Assembly: GCF_023051175.1 (NCBI RefSeq) | Contig: NZ_JALKII010000004.1 | Coordinates: 124,001-188,000, forward strand | DNA: 64,000 bases | Reading direction: 5' to 3' | Source: Alcanivorax quisquiliarum | Lineage (GTDB): Bacteria > Pseudomonadota > Gammaproteobacteria > Pseudomonadales > Alcanivoracaceae | Part shown: positions 23,711 to 32,726 of the stretch, piece after piece | Numbering within the stretch: the stretch's first letter is position 1 | How the letters are laid out: each line of letters opens with the position of its first letter | Made by a program: the position numbers and the translations under genes | Notes under the pieces: generated by a model | What the model was told of the DNA's origin: nothing | Database searches by the model: none | What the model saw: only the letters and a program-made list of their open reading frames with translations

Positions 23711-25029
23711 GCAAACTGCCGCATCAGGTCGTTGAACACAGCAACACACATCAGCCCGAGCACCAGCATCATGCCGACACTCTGGGCCACCATCAGAAAC
23801 CGCTCCGGCAGCGCTTTGCCGCGGATCATCTCGACCAGACCGAACACTATCCAGCCGCCGTCGAGCATCGGGATCGGCAGCAGGTTGATGACGCCCAGGC
23901 TGATACTGAAAAACGCCAGGAACATCAGGAAAGTCGCCACACCGATGGCGGCTGTTTCACCCGCCGCCTGCGCGATGGTGATCGGCCCGCCCAATGTCTT
24001 GACCGACAACTCACCGGTGAGCATCCGCCCCACGGCGACGAAGATCATACCGATCTGCTGCGTCATGCGCGACACGGCAGCAGGAATTGCTTCCAGCGGA
24101 CTGTAATGAATTTCCCGCAGCCCGCCGAGCCGCACCCCGGCGCGGCCAACCGCCTCGCCGTCGGCGTTGACGATGGATTCAGGCACCAGCGTAACGTTAA
24201 GCGTGGCGCCATCACGGTGGGCGGCGATTGCCAGCGGCTGCCCAGGGGCACGCTGCACGCTTTCCACCCACTGCGACCAACCGGAAACCGGCTCACCGTT
24301 CACCCGCAGTATCCGGTCACCCTTGCGCAAGCCGGCCAGCTCTGCCGGGCTGCCGGCGGTGATCTCCCCCAGCTCTGCCGGCAGCGGGCGCGGGCTGACA
24401 CCGATCACCGGCAGCAACGCCTGCTCCGGATCTACCGACCACGCCGCCAGCGACAACGCCACGGTGCGCTCCACGCTGTCGTCGCCGCGCACGGTCAGCG
24501 GCACCTCGCCACGCTCACCCACATGCCGCAGCATGGCCATGCCGAACTGCTCCCACGTCTGCACGGTGCGGCCATCCAGCCGCACCAGCTCATCACCGGG
24601 GCGCAAACCGGCCGTGGCCGCTGGCGAGCCATCCAGCACCGCACCGATCACGGGCGGCACACCACTCTGCCCGCCCATCAGCACCAGCCAGTAGATCAGC
24701 ACGGCCAGAATCAGGTTGGCGGCGGGGCCAGCAGCATAAACGATGATCCGTTGCCAGGCGGGCTTGCCGGAAAATTCCTGGCTCTCCTCGCCGGGCTGCA
24801 CCTCGCAATCGCGGCGATCCAGGGGCTTCACATAACCACCGAGGGGGATGGCGCTGATGACGAAATCGGTGCCGCTCTTGCTGCGCCAGCTGAGCAGGCG
24901 CGGGCCGAAGCCGACCGAGAAGGTGAGCACACGCACGCCGAACAGGCGCATGGTGAGATAATGGCCGTACTCGTGAATCGCCACGATGATGAGGATCGTG
25001 ACCGCGAAAGCCAGCAGGGTGGTCAGCAT
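23707..25029 (-). CDS. rseP: site-2 zinc metalloprotease RseP
   Basis: Inner-membrane protease that cuts anti-sigma-E and remnant signal peptides. The 440-residue protein has the zinc motif HEYGH (His19, Glu20, His23) in the first membrane helix, two PDZ domains (about 115-195 and 205-285), and the second metal-site segment NLLPIPMLDGG near residue 385. It lies between dxr and bamA in the conserved envelope-stress order. Confidence 0.95.
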   Translation of the reverse strand: MLTTLLAFAVTILIIVAIHEYGHYLTMRLFGVRVLTFSVGFGPRLLSWRSKSGTDFVISAIPLGGYVKPLDRRDCEVQPGEESQEFSGKPAWQRIIVYAAGPAANLILAVLIYWLVLMGGQSGVPPVIGAVLDGSPAATAGLRPGDELVRLDGRTVQTWEQFGMAMLRHVGERGEVPLTVRGDDSVERTVALSLAAWSVDPEQALLPVIGVSPRPLPAELGEITAGSPAELAGLRKGDRILRVNGEPVSGWSQWVESVQRAPGQPLAIAAHRDGATLNVTLVPESIVNADGEAVGRAGVRLGGLREIHYSPLEAIPAAVSRMTQQIGMIFVAVGRMLTGELSVKTLGGPITIAQAAGETAAIGVATFLMFLAFFSISLGVINLLPIPMLDGGWIVFGLVEMIRGKALPERFLMVAQSVGMMLVLGLMCVAVFNDLMRQFA

Positions 25030-25126
25030 GCTGTGTCCTGAAACTGTGTCATTGTCGTGCCTTTCCTTTGCCTGGCCCTTTGTCCGGCCCTTTCCATAGC
25101 TCTTTGCATCGTCCTTGCATCATCGC

Positions 25127-26329
25127 TCAACTGCTGGTGCGACGCATCAGCTGTGCCACGGCAATCTGGCGCGCTTCGTCGTCCACCGCCAGCACCGCCT
25201 CGACATCACTACAGGCGGGGGCTGACATGTGAGCCAGCGTTTCCGCCACCACCGCAGCGATCCCCGGAAAATCAAGCCGCTGGCGGAGAAATGCCTCCAC
25301 CGCAACCTCATTGGCGGCATTCAGCACCGCTGTGGCCGTGCCGCCTGCCTGCATCGCTTCCCGCGCCAGCCGCAGGCAGGGAAAGCGTTGTTCGTCCGGC
25401 GCCTCGAAATCAAGCCCTCTGAGCGCCGTGAAATCCAGCCGCCGGGCGCCGGAATCAATGCGTGCCGGCCAGGCCAGCGCGCAGGCAATCGGGGTTTTCA
25501 TGTCCGGTGTGCCGAGTTGGGCCAGCACCGAGCCATCCTCGTATTCCACCATGGAGTGCAGCACGCTCTGCGGGTGCACCACCACATCAATCCTGTCAGC
25601 CGGCATCGCAAACAGCCAGCAGGCTTCGATCAGCTCCAGCCCCTTGTTCATCAGGGTGGCTGAATCCACCGAAATCTTCGGCCCCATGCTCCAGTTCGGG
25701 TGCCGCACCGCCTGCGCCGGCGTGGCCGCGCGCAGTTGCGCCGCATCCCAGGTGCGAAACGGGCCACCGGAGGCTGTCAGCAGCAACCGCCGCACGCCCG
25801 CCAGCGGCGTCCCGCAAGGCGCAGCCTGGCCTCGCGGCAGGCACTGGAAGATGGCGCTATGCTCGGAATCCACCGGAATCAGCTCGGCACCATACGCCCG
25901 CACTGCATCCATGAACAGGCTGCCGGTCACCACCAGCGCCTCCTTGTTGGCCAGCAGGATGCGTTTGCCGGCTCGTACGGCGGCCAGCGTCGGCCGCACA
26001 CCGGCGGCACCCACAATGGCTGCCACCACGGTGTCCACTTCGTTCGCGGCGGCCACCTGCGCCAGCGCGTCTTCGCCCGCCAGCACTTCGGTGTGTGACC
26101 CAGCGGCCCGCAGATGGTTCCGAAGTGATAGCGCGGCCTGCTCATCCGCCAGCACCGCGTAACGCGGCTGCCATTGCAGGCACTGCTCGGCCAGCTGCTG
26201 CCAGCGGGAGCCTGCCGCCAGTGCAAACACCTGGTAGCGCTCCGGGTGCAGCGCCAGCACCTCCAGCGTCTGGGTGCCGATGCTGCCGGTTGCCCCGAGC
26301 AAGGTCACCTGTTGCGGCGCTGCGCTCAT
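25127..26329 (-). CDS. dxr: 1-deoxy-D-xylulose 5-phosphate reductoisomerase
   Basis: Commits carbon to the MEP pathway by converting DXP to MEP with NADPH. The 400-residue protein has the NADPH loop [16 protein letters not shown] at residues 10-25 and conserved [11 protein letters not shown] and [15 protein letters not shown] segments. The 2-bp gap to cdsA shows a tight operon. ispD and ispF in the same window add two more steps of this pathway. Confidence 0.96.
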   Translation of the reverse strand: MSAAPQQVTLLGATGSIGTQTLEVLALHPERYQVFALAAGSRWQQLAEQCLQWQPRYAVLADEQAALSLRNHLRAAGSHTEVLAGEDALAQVAAANEVDTVVAAIVGAAGVRPTLAAVRAGKRILLANKEALVVTGSLFMDAVRAYGAELIPVDSEHSAIFQCLPRGQAAPCGTPLAGVRRLLLTASGGPFRTWDAAQLRAATPAQAVRHPNWSMGPKISVDSATLMNKGLELIEACWLFAMPADRIDVVVHPQSVLHSMVEYEDGSVLAQLGTPDMKTPIACALAWPARIDSGARRLDFTALRGLDFEAPDEQRFPCLRLAREAMQAGGTATAVLNAANEVAVEAFLRQRLDFPGIAAVVAETLAHMSAPACSDVEAVLAVDDEARQIAVAQLMRRTSS

Positions 26330-26331
26330 GC

Positions 26332-27153
26332 TCAGACTCCGCCGGGCAAGGCAGCCCAGGTCAGCGCCGCCAGCGCCACCGGCAAGGCTGCCGTGACGCT
26401 GTCGATACGATCCAGCATGCCGCCGTGACCGGGCAGCATGGTGCCGCTATCCTTCACGCCGCGCTGCCGTTTGACCATGCTTTCAAACAGATCGCCCAGC
26501 ACCGAGGCCAGCACGGTCAGGGCTGCGACCAGCAGCAGCCGCGACAGTGTGCCATCCACCGTCAGCAGTTGCGGCACCAGCGCGGCCACGACAAGCGCGA
26601 GCGCCAGCCCGCCGAGCAAGCCTTCGATGGTCTTGCCGGGGCTGACATTCGGCGCCAGCTTGTGGCGCCCGACAGCTCGGCCGACAAAATAGGCGCCGGT
26701 ATCCGCCGCCCACACCCACACCAGGATGTACATCAACGCCCATGGCCCTGCCAGGCCCAGCGCCCCACTGCTTTGCACATGCACCACCGCGGACCAGGAC
26801 GGCACCAGCAGCAGGTAGCCGATCAACGCCATCAATGCGGGCTTGGCCCAGAGCACCGCGCTGCGCGGGTAGCTCACCACCAGCACCAGCGCCAGCAGCC
26901 ACCACAGCGGCAACCAGCGATACAGCCACAATGGCTGCATCATTTCTGCCAGCACCATCAGCGCCGCCAGCGATCCCAGCCACAGCAGGCGTGCCGGCAT
27001 CGTCAGGCGACCGATCAGCGCCGACCACTCCCAGCCTGCTGCCATGAAGAATGCCCCCGCCACCAGGGCAAAGGCGGTGCGCTCCAGCAGGAACACTGCC
27101 CCGAGCACAATCGGCAACAGCACCAGCGCAGTGATGATGCGCAGCTTCAACAT
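26332..27153 (-). CDS. cdsA: phosphatidate cytidylyltransferase
   Basis: Makes CDP-diacylglycerol from phosphatidic acid and CTP, the branch point for all phospholipids. The 273-residue integral membrane protein has about eight hydrophobic segments. The family signature appears near the C-terminus as [10 protein letters not shown] plus [13 protein letters not shown]. Its start overlaps the uppS end by 7 bp. Confidence 0.95.
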   Translation of the reverse strand: MLKLRIITALVLLPIVLGAVFLLERTAFALVAGAFFMAAGWEWSALIGRLTMPARLLWLGSLAALMVLAEMMQPLWLYRWLPLWWLLALVLVVSYPRSAVLWAKPALMALIGYLLLVPSWSAVVHVQSSGALGLAGPWALMYILVWVWAADTGAYFVGRAVGRHKLAPNVSPGKTIEGLLGGLALALVVAALVPQLLTVDGTLSRLLLVAALTVLASVLGDLFESMVKRQRGVKDSGTMLPGHGGMLDRIDSVTAALPVALAALTWAALPGGV

Positions 27154-27941
27154 GTGGAATCCTCGTCCTGGGCGGCCAGTTGCTCGCCACTACGGCCAAA
27201 ACGGCGCTGCCGGCCGGCATAGTCTTTCAGCGCATCGGCCAGGGCACGCTCATCGAAATCCGGCCATAGCAGCGGGCTGAAAAACAGTTCGCTATACGCG
27301 GCCTGCCACAGCAGAAAGTTGCTCAGGCGGCACTCGCCGCCCGTACGAATCACCAGATCAGGGGCTGGCAGGTCACCGAGCATCAGCCGCCCTTGCAGTG
27401 CCTCGGCGGTGACCTCATGCGGCGCCCGGCGCCCGGCGGCCACTTCTTCGGCCAGCTGTTGGGCAGCCTGGGTGATATCCCACTGGCCACCGTAGTTGAC
27501 GGCGATGGCCAATACCATGCCTTTATTGTCAGCGGTGAGTTGTTCGGCAGCAGCCATACCCTGCTGTAGCGGCTGGCTGAAGGCATCGCGGGCGCCGATG
27601 AAGCGCAAGCGGATATTGTGTTCGTGCAGTTCGCGCACACGCTCATCCAGGGCTTCAAGAAACAGGCCCATCAGATGACGCACCTCGTCTTCCGGCCGGC
27701 GCCAGTTTTCGGAGCTGAATGCGAACAGCGTCAGCACTTCCACTTTCTTGCGGGCACAGACGCTGATGACGGCCTGCACCGCCCGCTCACCGGCACGGTG
27801 CCCCTCGAAACCCGGCAGCCCACGGCGGCGTGCCCAACGATTGTTACCATCCATGATGATGGCGACATGGCGCGGGATGCCGGCAGTCTTGAGCGAATCA
27901 ATGTCCGGCGCGCTTGATCGGTTTTCCTGCATGCTGTCCAT
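27147..27941 (-). CDS. uppS: undecaprenyl diphosphate synthase
   Basis: Cis-prenyltransferase that extends FPP to the C55 lipid carrier of cell-wall synthesis. The 264-residue protein has the catalytic aspartate and P-loop in IIMDGNNRWARRRG and the signature RTGGECRLSNFLLWQAAYSE. The first ATG (27941) has a CCCCGCGCGGGG palindrome just upstream instead of a Shine-Dalgarno; an ATG at codon 4 is possible. Confidence 0.95.
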   Translation of the reverse strand: MDSMQENRSSAPDIDSLKTAGIPRHVAIIMDGNNRWARRRGLPGFEGHRAGERAVQAVISVCARKKVEVLTLFAFSSENWRRPEDEVRHLMGLFLEALDERVRELHEHNIRLRFIGARDAFSQPLQQGMAAAEQLTADNKGMVLAIAVNYGGQWDITQAAQQLAEEVAAGRRAPHEVTAEALQGRLMLGDLPAPDLVIRTGGECRLSNFLLWQAAYSELFFSPLLWPDFDERALADALKDYAGRQRRFGRSGEQLAAQDEDSTC

Positions 27942-27963
27942 CCCGGCCCCGCGCGGGGTGCCT

Positions 27964-27994
27964 AAACAAAACCGGGCTGACCCTGCAGCCCGGT
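27964..27994 (-). terminator. intrinsic terminator after frr
   Basis: A 9-bp perfect stem, ACCGGGCTG (27971-27979) with CAGCCCGGT (27986-27994), has a 6-base loop. On the leftward strand it is followed by TTTTGTTT. It lies 28 bp past the frr stop and before uppS. Confidence 0.75.
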
Positions 27995-28022
27995 GTGTGC
28001 CGTTACTGTCGCCGTCAGGGCG

Positions 28023-28580
28023 TCAGATCGACATCAGATCTTCTTCCTTGATTTTCAGCATCTTGTCCACTTCTCCGACCATGCGATCGGTCAGCTGCTG
28101 AATCAGCTCTTCGCCACGGCGTGCATCGTCTTCGGAAATTTCCTTTTCCTTCAGCAGCTCCTTGAGGTCGCCATTGGCGTCCCGGCGAATATTGCGAATG
28201 GCCACTTTCGCCTGTTCCGCTTCGCCGCGTACCACCTTCACCAGATCCCGGCGCGTCTCTTCCGTCAGCGGCGGCAATGGCAAACGGATCAGCGTGCCGG
28301 CGGTGGAGGGGTTCAGCCCCAGATCGGATTTCAGAATGGCGCGCTCGATCTCCGGCACCAGCTGTTTGTCGAACGGCGACACCAGCAACGTACGCCCTTC
28401 TTCCACCGAGATGTTGGCCAGTTGCGACAACGGGGTATCGGAGCCGTAATAAGGCACGCTGATGATATCCAGCAGGCTCGGGTGGGCACGGCCGGTGCGC
28501 ACCCGCTTGAGCGCGGTATCCAGCGCCTCGATGCTTTTCTTCATGCGGCTTTCGGCATCTTTCTTGATATCGTCGATCAC
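28023..28580 (-). CDS. frr: ribosome recycling factor
   Basis: With EF-G it splits post-termination ribosomes. The 185-residue length is canonical. Recognisable segments are [31 protein letters not shown] and [11 protein letters not shown]. It lies between pyrH and uppS, the usual place. Confidence 0.96.
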   Translation of the reverse strand: MIDDIKKDAESRMKKSIEALDTALKRVRTGRAHPSLLDIISVPYYGSDTPLSQLANISVEEGRTLLVSPFDKQLVPEIERAILKSDLGLNPSTAGTLIRLPLPPLTEETRRDLVKVVRGEAEQAKVAIRNIRRDANGDLKELLKEKEISEDDARRGEELIQQLTDRMVGEVDKMLKIKEEDLMSI

Positions 28581-28608
28581 CGTGCAATCCTCATTTGGTC
28601 AGATGTTC

Positions 28609-28631
28609 AAAAAACCCCTGCCGGGGTTTTT
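28609..28631 (-). terminator. intrinsic terminator after pyrH (bidirectional form)
   Basis: The stem AAAAACCCC-TGCC-GGGGTTTTT (CCCC 28615-28618, GGGG 28623-28626) is flanked by A and T runs on both sides. It lies about 60 bp past the pyrH stop on the leftward strand and upstream of frr. Confidence 0.75.
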
Positions 28632-28691
28632 ACGCCGCCTTCAGGCTCGGCGACAACCGCCACCGGAAGGCGTACTTCGTGCCATGGCACA

Positions 28692-29444
28692 TCAGTCGGG
28701 CTCGATGCGTCCCGCTTCCACCAGCGTGCCTTCGCTACCCCCGAGCATCAGCTTCAGGAGCGCGCCTTTCTTGTTCATGTTGAATACGCGCAACGGCATA
28801 TTGTGATCCTGGCACAAGCAGATCGCGGTCAGATCCATGACGCCGAGCTTGCTCGCCAGCACATCATCATAAGTCAGCCGATCATACTTGATCGCGGCCG
28901 GGTTTTTCACCGGATCGCTGTCGTAGACACCATCCACCTTGGTCGCCTTGAGCACCACATCTGCATTGATCTCGATGCCACGCAGGCAGGCGGCAGAATC
29001 AGTGGTAAAGAAGGGGTTGCCCGTGCCGGCGCAGAAAATCACCACTTCGCCATTCTTCAGGTAACGGATGGCGTGGCGATGGTCATAATGCTCCACCACG
29101 CCGCTCATCGGGATGGCCGACATCAGCCGGGTGCGGATATTGGAGCGCTCCAGCGCGTCGCGCAGGGCCAGGCCGTTCATCACGGTTGCCAGCATACCCA
29201 TGTGATCGCCTGCGACCCGATCCAGGCCCGCTGCCTGTAGCGCGGCGCCACGGAACAGGTTGCCGCCACCGATCACCAGGCCAACCTGCACACCAATACC
29301 CACCAGTTGGCCGATCTCCAGCGACATACTGTCCAGCACCGCTGGATCAATGCCGAAGCCTTCTTCGCCGGCCAGCGCTTCGCCGCTGAGTTTCAGCAGG
29401 ATGCGCTTGTAGCGCGGTGACCGGTCCTTGCTTGTGCTGGGCAT
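28692..29444 (-). CDS. pyrH: uridylate kinase
   Basis: Phosphorylates UMP to UDP; a hexameric enzyme specific to bacteria. From the ATG at 29444 it has 250 residues (E. coli 241). GGAG lies 8 bp before this ATG, so it is preferred over the in-frame ATG at 29471. [17 protein letters not shown] and the GGGNLFRG segment are typical of the amino acid kinase fold. Confidence 0.95.
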   Translation of the reverse strand: MPSTSKDRSPRYKRILLKLSGEALAGEEGFGIDPAVLDSMSLEIGQLVGIGVQVGLVIGGGNLFRGAALQAAGLDRVAGDHMGMLATVMNGLALRDALERSNIRTRLMSAIPMSGVVEHYDHRHAIRYLKNGEVVIFCAGTGNPFFTTDSAACLRGIEINADVVLKATKVDGVYDSDPVKNPAAIKYDRLTYDDVLASKLGVMDLTAICLCQDHNMPLRVFNMNKKGALLKLMLGGSEGTLVEAGRIEPD

Positions 29445-29548
29445 GTCAGATTCTCCACTGCTCTTTGTCATTCAGGGCCTGAACTATCTGTCATTGGGAA
29501 ACGGCTACCCGAGCCGGATGCCTTGCCGGCACCCTGGCTCGGCCACTG

Positions 29549-29600
29549 GCATCATTCACCGCGACACAGCGTTACCGCTCGGCGTCGCGGTGAATGATGC
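29549..29600. repeat. long inverted repeat between pyrH and tsf
   Basis: A perfect 17-bp inverted repeat (29549-29565 with 29584-29600, arms beginning GCATCATTCACC) encloses an 18-base loop that itself contains AGCG-TTAC-CGCT. It is not followed by a T-run, so it does not look like an ordinary terminator. Confidence 0.8.
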
Positions 29601-29605
29601 GCTAT

Positions 29606-29624
29606 CGTGGCACACAGTGCCACG
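29606..29624. repeat. second hairpin between pyrH and tsf
   Basis: CGTGGCAC-ACA-GTGCCACG is a perfect 8-bp stem with a 3-base loop, 5 bp from the 17-bp inverted repeat. Confidence 0.7.
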
Positions 29625-29664
29625 CCCGTGCCGCGCAGATGCATTTCTGGCCGGCAACAGGTAC

Positions 29665-29698
29665 AAAAACGCCTCGCCGGCAAACCCGGCAAGGCGTT
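29665..29698 (-). terminator. intrinsic terminator after tsf
   Basis: Outer stem AACGCCT (29668-29674) with AGGCGTT (29692-29698) and inner stem GCCGG/CCGGC are followed on the leftward strand by a T-run. It lies 25 bp past the tsf stop. Confidence 0.8.
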
Positions 29699-29722
29699 CT
29701 GCAACAACATCACTATCTCTGC

Positions 29723-30607
29723 TCAGCTCTTGCTGACCTGAGCCTGCGCCATTACTTCGGCAGCGAAATCGCTTTCCTCTTTCTCGATCCCTTCACCCAC
29801 CACCAGGCGAACAAAGGCGACCACATCAGCACCGGCATCCTTGGTCAGCTTGCCAACGGTCACGTTCGGATCTTTCACGAACGGCTGCTCGACCAGGCTC
29901 ACGTCCTTGAGGAATTTCTGCACGCGACCTGCCACCATCTTCTCGACGATTTCAGTCGGCTTGCCGGCCATGTCAGGCTGCGCACGGATAATGTCCTTCT
30001 CGCGCTCCAGCTCGGCTTCGGGCAGCTCTTCCGGGCGCACCACGCTGGGCGCAACCGCAGCAACGTGCATGGCCACATCCTTGCCCAGCTCTTCATCGCC
30101 GCCGGTCAGATCCACCAACACGCCGATACGGCCGCCGTGGACATAAGCACCCACGCGGCCGCTGCTTTGCAGCACGGCGGCACGGCGCACCTGAATGTTC
30201 TCGCCGATTTTCTGCACCAGTGCTTCACGGGCGCTCTCGACGGTGCCACCTTCTACCGGCAGCTCGGCCACGCGAGCGATGTCGGATTCGCCTGCCGCCA
30301 GCACTGCCTCAGCCACCTTGGCAGCAAAGCCGAGGAAGTTGTCGTCGCGGGCAACGAAGTCGGTTTCAGAGTTGATTTCAACCAGCGCGCCGGATTTGCC
30401 ATCGGCAGACAAAGCCACCGCCACGGTGCCTTCTGCGGCTACGCGGCCGGCTTTCTTGGCCGCCTTGGCCTGGCCGGATTTGCGCAGGTCATCAATGGCG
30501 CGCTCGATGTCGCCGTCAGCTTCCACCAGCGCCTTCTTGCACTCCATCATGCCCAGGCCGGTGCGTTCACGCAGTTCTTTTACCAGAGCAGCCGTTACAG
30601 CAGCCAT
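29723..30607 (-). CDS. tsf: translation elongation factor Ts
   Basis: Nucleotide exchange factor for EF-Tu. The 294-residue protein has the N-terminal UBA-like domain and the family segment [13 protein letters not shown], then the core domains with [12 protein letters not shown]. It follows rpsB at 117 bp, with a hairpin between them, and ends at a clear terminator. Confidence 0.96.
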   Translation of the reverse strand: MAAVTAALVKELRERTGLGMMECKKALVEADGDIERAIDDLRKSGQAKAAKKAGRVAAEGTVAVALSADGKSGALVEINSETDFVARDDNFLGFAAKVAEAVLAAGESDIARVAELPVEGGTVESAREALVQKIGENIQVRRAAVLQSSGRVGAYVHGGRIGVLVDLTGGDEELGKDVAMHVAAVAPSVVRPEELPEAELEREKDIIRAQPDMAGKPTEIVEKMVAGRVQKFLKDVSLVEQPFVKDPNVTVGKLTKDAGADVVAFVRLVVGEGIEKEESDFAAEVMAQAQVSKS

Positions 30608-30678
30608 GATCTCACCTCATTGTCAGAGAATCCGGACGGTCGGACAACGACACGGGCCGGCCGGAAGGAGAATGTGAA

Positions 30679-30713
30679 GCGGGGCACCACCCTCGAAGAC
30701 GGTGTGGCCCCGC
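30679..30713 (-). terminator. hairpin between rpsB and tsf
   Basis: GCGGGGC (30679-30685) pairs with GCCCCGC (30707-30713), with partial further pairing of the ACC/GGT bases. It lies 11 bp past the rpsB stop. No T-run follows, so it may attenuate or stabilise the transcript between rpsB and tsf rather than end it. Confidence 0.5.
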
Positions 30714-30724
30714 GCCAGGTCGGT

Positions 30725-31474
30725 TCAGCTGGTGGCTTCGTCGACTTCCACGAAGCCGTCGGTGTCAGCCGCACCCGGAGCCTGGGTAGCCGCATATTCA
30801 CGGCCTTCGAGGACGGCATCAGCCACCGCCTGCACATACAGCTGGATCGCACGAATGGCGTCATCGTTACCCGGAATGACGTAATCGACGCCGTCCGGGT
30901 TGCTGTTGGTGTCCACCACCGCAATCACCGGAATACCCAGCTTGCGGGCTTCCTGAACGGCGATGTCTTCGTGGTCCACGTCGACCACGAACAGGGCATC
31001 CGGCAGGCCGCCCATGTCCTTGATACCACCGATGGAGCGCTCCAGCTTCTCCATCTCGCGGGTGCGCATCAGCGCTTCTTTCTTGGTCAGCTTGTCGAAG
31101 GTGCCATCGGCCGCCTGGGCTTCCAGGTCACGGAAACGCTTGATCGACTGGCGAATGGTCTTCCAGTTGGTCAGCATCCCGCCCAGCCAGCGGTGGTCTA
31201 CATAAGGCATGCCGCAGCGCTGTGCTTCTTCGGCGATGACCTTCTGTGCAGCACGCTTGGTGCCTACAAACAGAATCTTGTTGTTGCTGGCAGACAGTTT
31301 GTTGACGAAATTCAACGCATCGTTGAACAGCGGCAGCGTCTTTTCCAGGTTGACGATGTGAATCTTGTTGCGCGCACCAAAAATGAACGGCTTCATCTTC
31401 GGGTTCCAGAAACGGGTCTGGTGACCAAAGTGAACGCCGGCCTTGAGCATGTCGCGCATGGTGACGTTAGGCAT
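30725..31474 (-). CDS. rpsB: 30S ribosomal protein S2
   Basis: Small-subunit protein S2. From the ATG at 31474 ([19 protein letters not shown]) it has 249 residues, the usual size. GGAGAA precedes the start by about 7 bp. The open frame upstream to 31693 is leader and is rejected as coding. It is followed by tsf, a nearly universal pairing, and preceded by a structured leader and a good promoter. Confidence 0.96.
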   Translation of the reverse strand: MPNVTMRDMLKAGVHFGHQTRFWNPKMKPFIFGARNKIHIVNLEKTLPLFNDALNFVNKLSASNNKILFVGTKRAAQKVIAEEAQRCGMPYVDHRWLGGMLTNWKTIRQSIKRFRDLEAQAADGTFDKLTKKEALMRTREMEKLERSIGGIKDMGGLPDALFVVDVDHEDIAVQEARKLGIPVIAVVDTNSNPDGVDYVIPGNDDAIRAIQLYVQAVADAVLEGREYAATQAPGAADTDGFVEVDEATS

Positions 31475-31633
31475 CTGTTTTCTCCGGTTCGGGTTGGGCC
31501 TCCATGTTCCCTCATGACCCAACCCCACTACTGCGGGGGCACCCAGGGCCATGTGACGGAACATGTGTGGATTTCCCTTGGTTGACCCCCAACAGGTACA
31601 ATCTGTACCCCTGCGGGCCGCCAGGGCGGGCGC
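31475..31633 (-). promoter_or_regulatory. rpsB leader with two competing hairpins
   Basis: The leader of about 155 bases can form a 10-bp stem (31491-31500 with 31516-31525, 15-base loop) just before the rpsB ribosome binding site. An overlapping CCCC/GGGG hairpin (31523-31526 with GGGG within 31535-31539) shares bases with it, so both cannot form together. In gammaproteobacteria the rpsB leader is known to mediate autoregulation by S2; the link here is by position and structure only. Confidence 0.5.
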
Positions 31634-31662
31634 TTTATACCACGTCCGTGCTCCGGCAACAA
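31634..31662 (-). promoter_or_regulatory. sigma-70 promoter of rpsB
   Basis: On the leftward strand, -35 TTGTTG (31657-31662) and -10 TATAAA (31634-31639) are separated by exactly 17 bp. The next bases, GCGCCCGCC, form a GC-rich discriminator of the kind seen at stringently controlled ribosomal promoters. Confidence 0.65.
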
Positions 31663-31745
31663 TCGGAAAGACCCCTGGCCACGCCCGGAACATCTCCGCG
31701 CCAATCCGCGAAGCCTATGATATATCAGGAGTTTTTCCGCGTCCC

Positions 31746-32522
31746 ATGACCATAACTTTGAAAACCCCAGAACAGATCGAACAGATGCGTGTGGCTGGCC
31801 GCCTGGCCGGCGAAGTGCTGGAGATGATCGGCGAGCATGTGCGCCCCGGCGTCAGCACTGAAGAACTGGATCGCATCTGCCACGACTACATGGTCAACAC
31901 CCAGAAGGTGGTGCCGGCCACCCTCGGCTACCGCGGCTTCCCCAAATCGATCTGCACTTCGGTCAACCAGGTCATCTGCCACGGCATTCCCAGCGAAAAG
32001 AAAGTGCTGAAGAAAGGCGACATCATCAATATCGATGTCACCGTCATCAAGGACGGCTGGCATGGTGATACCAGCAAGATGTTTTATGTGGGCGAGCCGT
32101 CGGTGCTGGCGCAGCGGCTGGTCGAGGTAACGCGCGAATGCATGCTCAAGGGCATCGAGCTGGTACGGCCCGGTGTGCGCCTGGGCGATATCGGCGCGGC
32201 CATCCAGCAACATGCGGAAGCGCACCGCTTTTCTGTCGTGCGCGAATATTGCGGTCATGGTATCGGGCAGGTGTTCCACGAAGAGCCGCAGGTGCTGCAT
32301 TACGGCAAGCCGGGCACCGGCCTGGTGCTGGAAGAAGGCATGGTGTTCACCATCGAGCCGATGATCAATGCCGGCAAGCCGCAAACGCGCCTGCTGCCGG
32401 ATGGCTGGACAGTGGTAACACGCGATCACAAGCTTTCTGCGCAATGGGAGCACACGCTGGCAGTCACCCGCGACGGCTTCGACGTGCTGACCCTGCGCAA
32501 GGAAGAAACAGACCTGGGGTGA
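31746..32522 (+). CDS. map: type I methionine aminopeptidase
   Basis: Removes the initiator Met from nascent proteins. From the ATG at 31746 it has 258 residues (E. coli 264). Metal-ligand regions are visible: INIDVTVIKDGWHGDTSKMF, the His of CGHGIGQVFHEEP, the Glu in TIEPMI and the Glu of QWEHTLAV. The nearest purine-rich stretch (AGGAG) is 14 bp before the ATG, too far for normal spacing, but no other start fits the family. It is divergent from rpsB. Confidence 0.94.
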   Translation: MTITLKTPEQIEQMRVAGRLAGEVLEMIGEHVRPGVSTEELDRICHDYMVNTQKVVPATLGYRGFPKSICTSVNQVICHGIPSEKKVLKKGDIINIDVTVIKDGWHGDTSKMFYVGEPSVLAQRLVEVTRECMLKGIELVRPGVRLGDIGAAIQQHAEAHRFSVVREYCGHGIGQVFHEEPQVLHYGKPGTGLVLEEGMVFTIEPMINAGKPQTRLLPDGWTVVTRDHKLSAQWEHTLAVTRDGFDVLTLRKEETDLG

Positions 32523-32726
32523 GCCCGCTCTGCAGCACACCGGCGGCGGTGCATCGGCTAGCGCGCACCGCCTTCTGCCTGCCCCTGCTCCTGCTGCGCG
32601 TCGCCCGCCGCAAAACACTGCACAAGCGCTGCAAAACTGCAAAAGAGACGCCGAGCCGCGCAGCATGGCATCATTGGGCATCGTTGCATTCACGGTGCCG
32701 CCATCTGGCACCAGACAGAGCAGAAG

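Noticed and set aside
22274-24106. 610-codon open frame on the + strand opposite bamA and rseP
   Set aside because: Antisense to two certain genes and rich in low-information His/Gln/Ala words.
29594-31585. 663-codon open frame on the + strand across tsf and rpsB
   Set aside because: Antisense to essential translation genes; spans a terminator and the rpsB promoter.
31563-31745. N-terminal extension of map
   Set aside because: The frame is open through the rpsB promoter region but the family start is at 31746.
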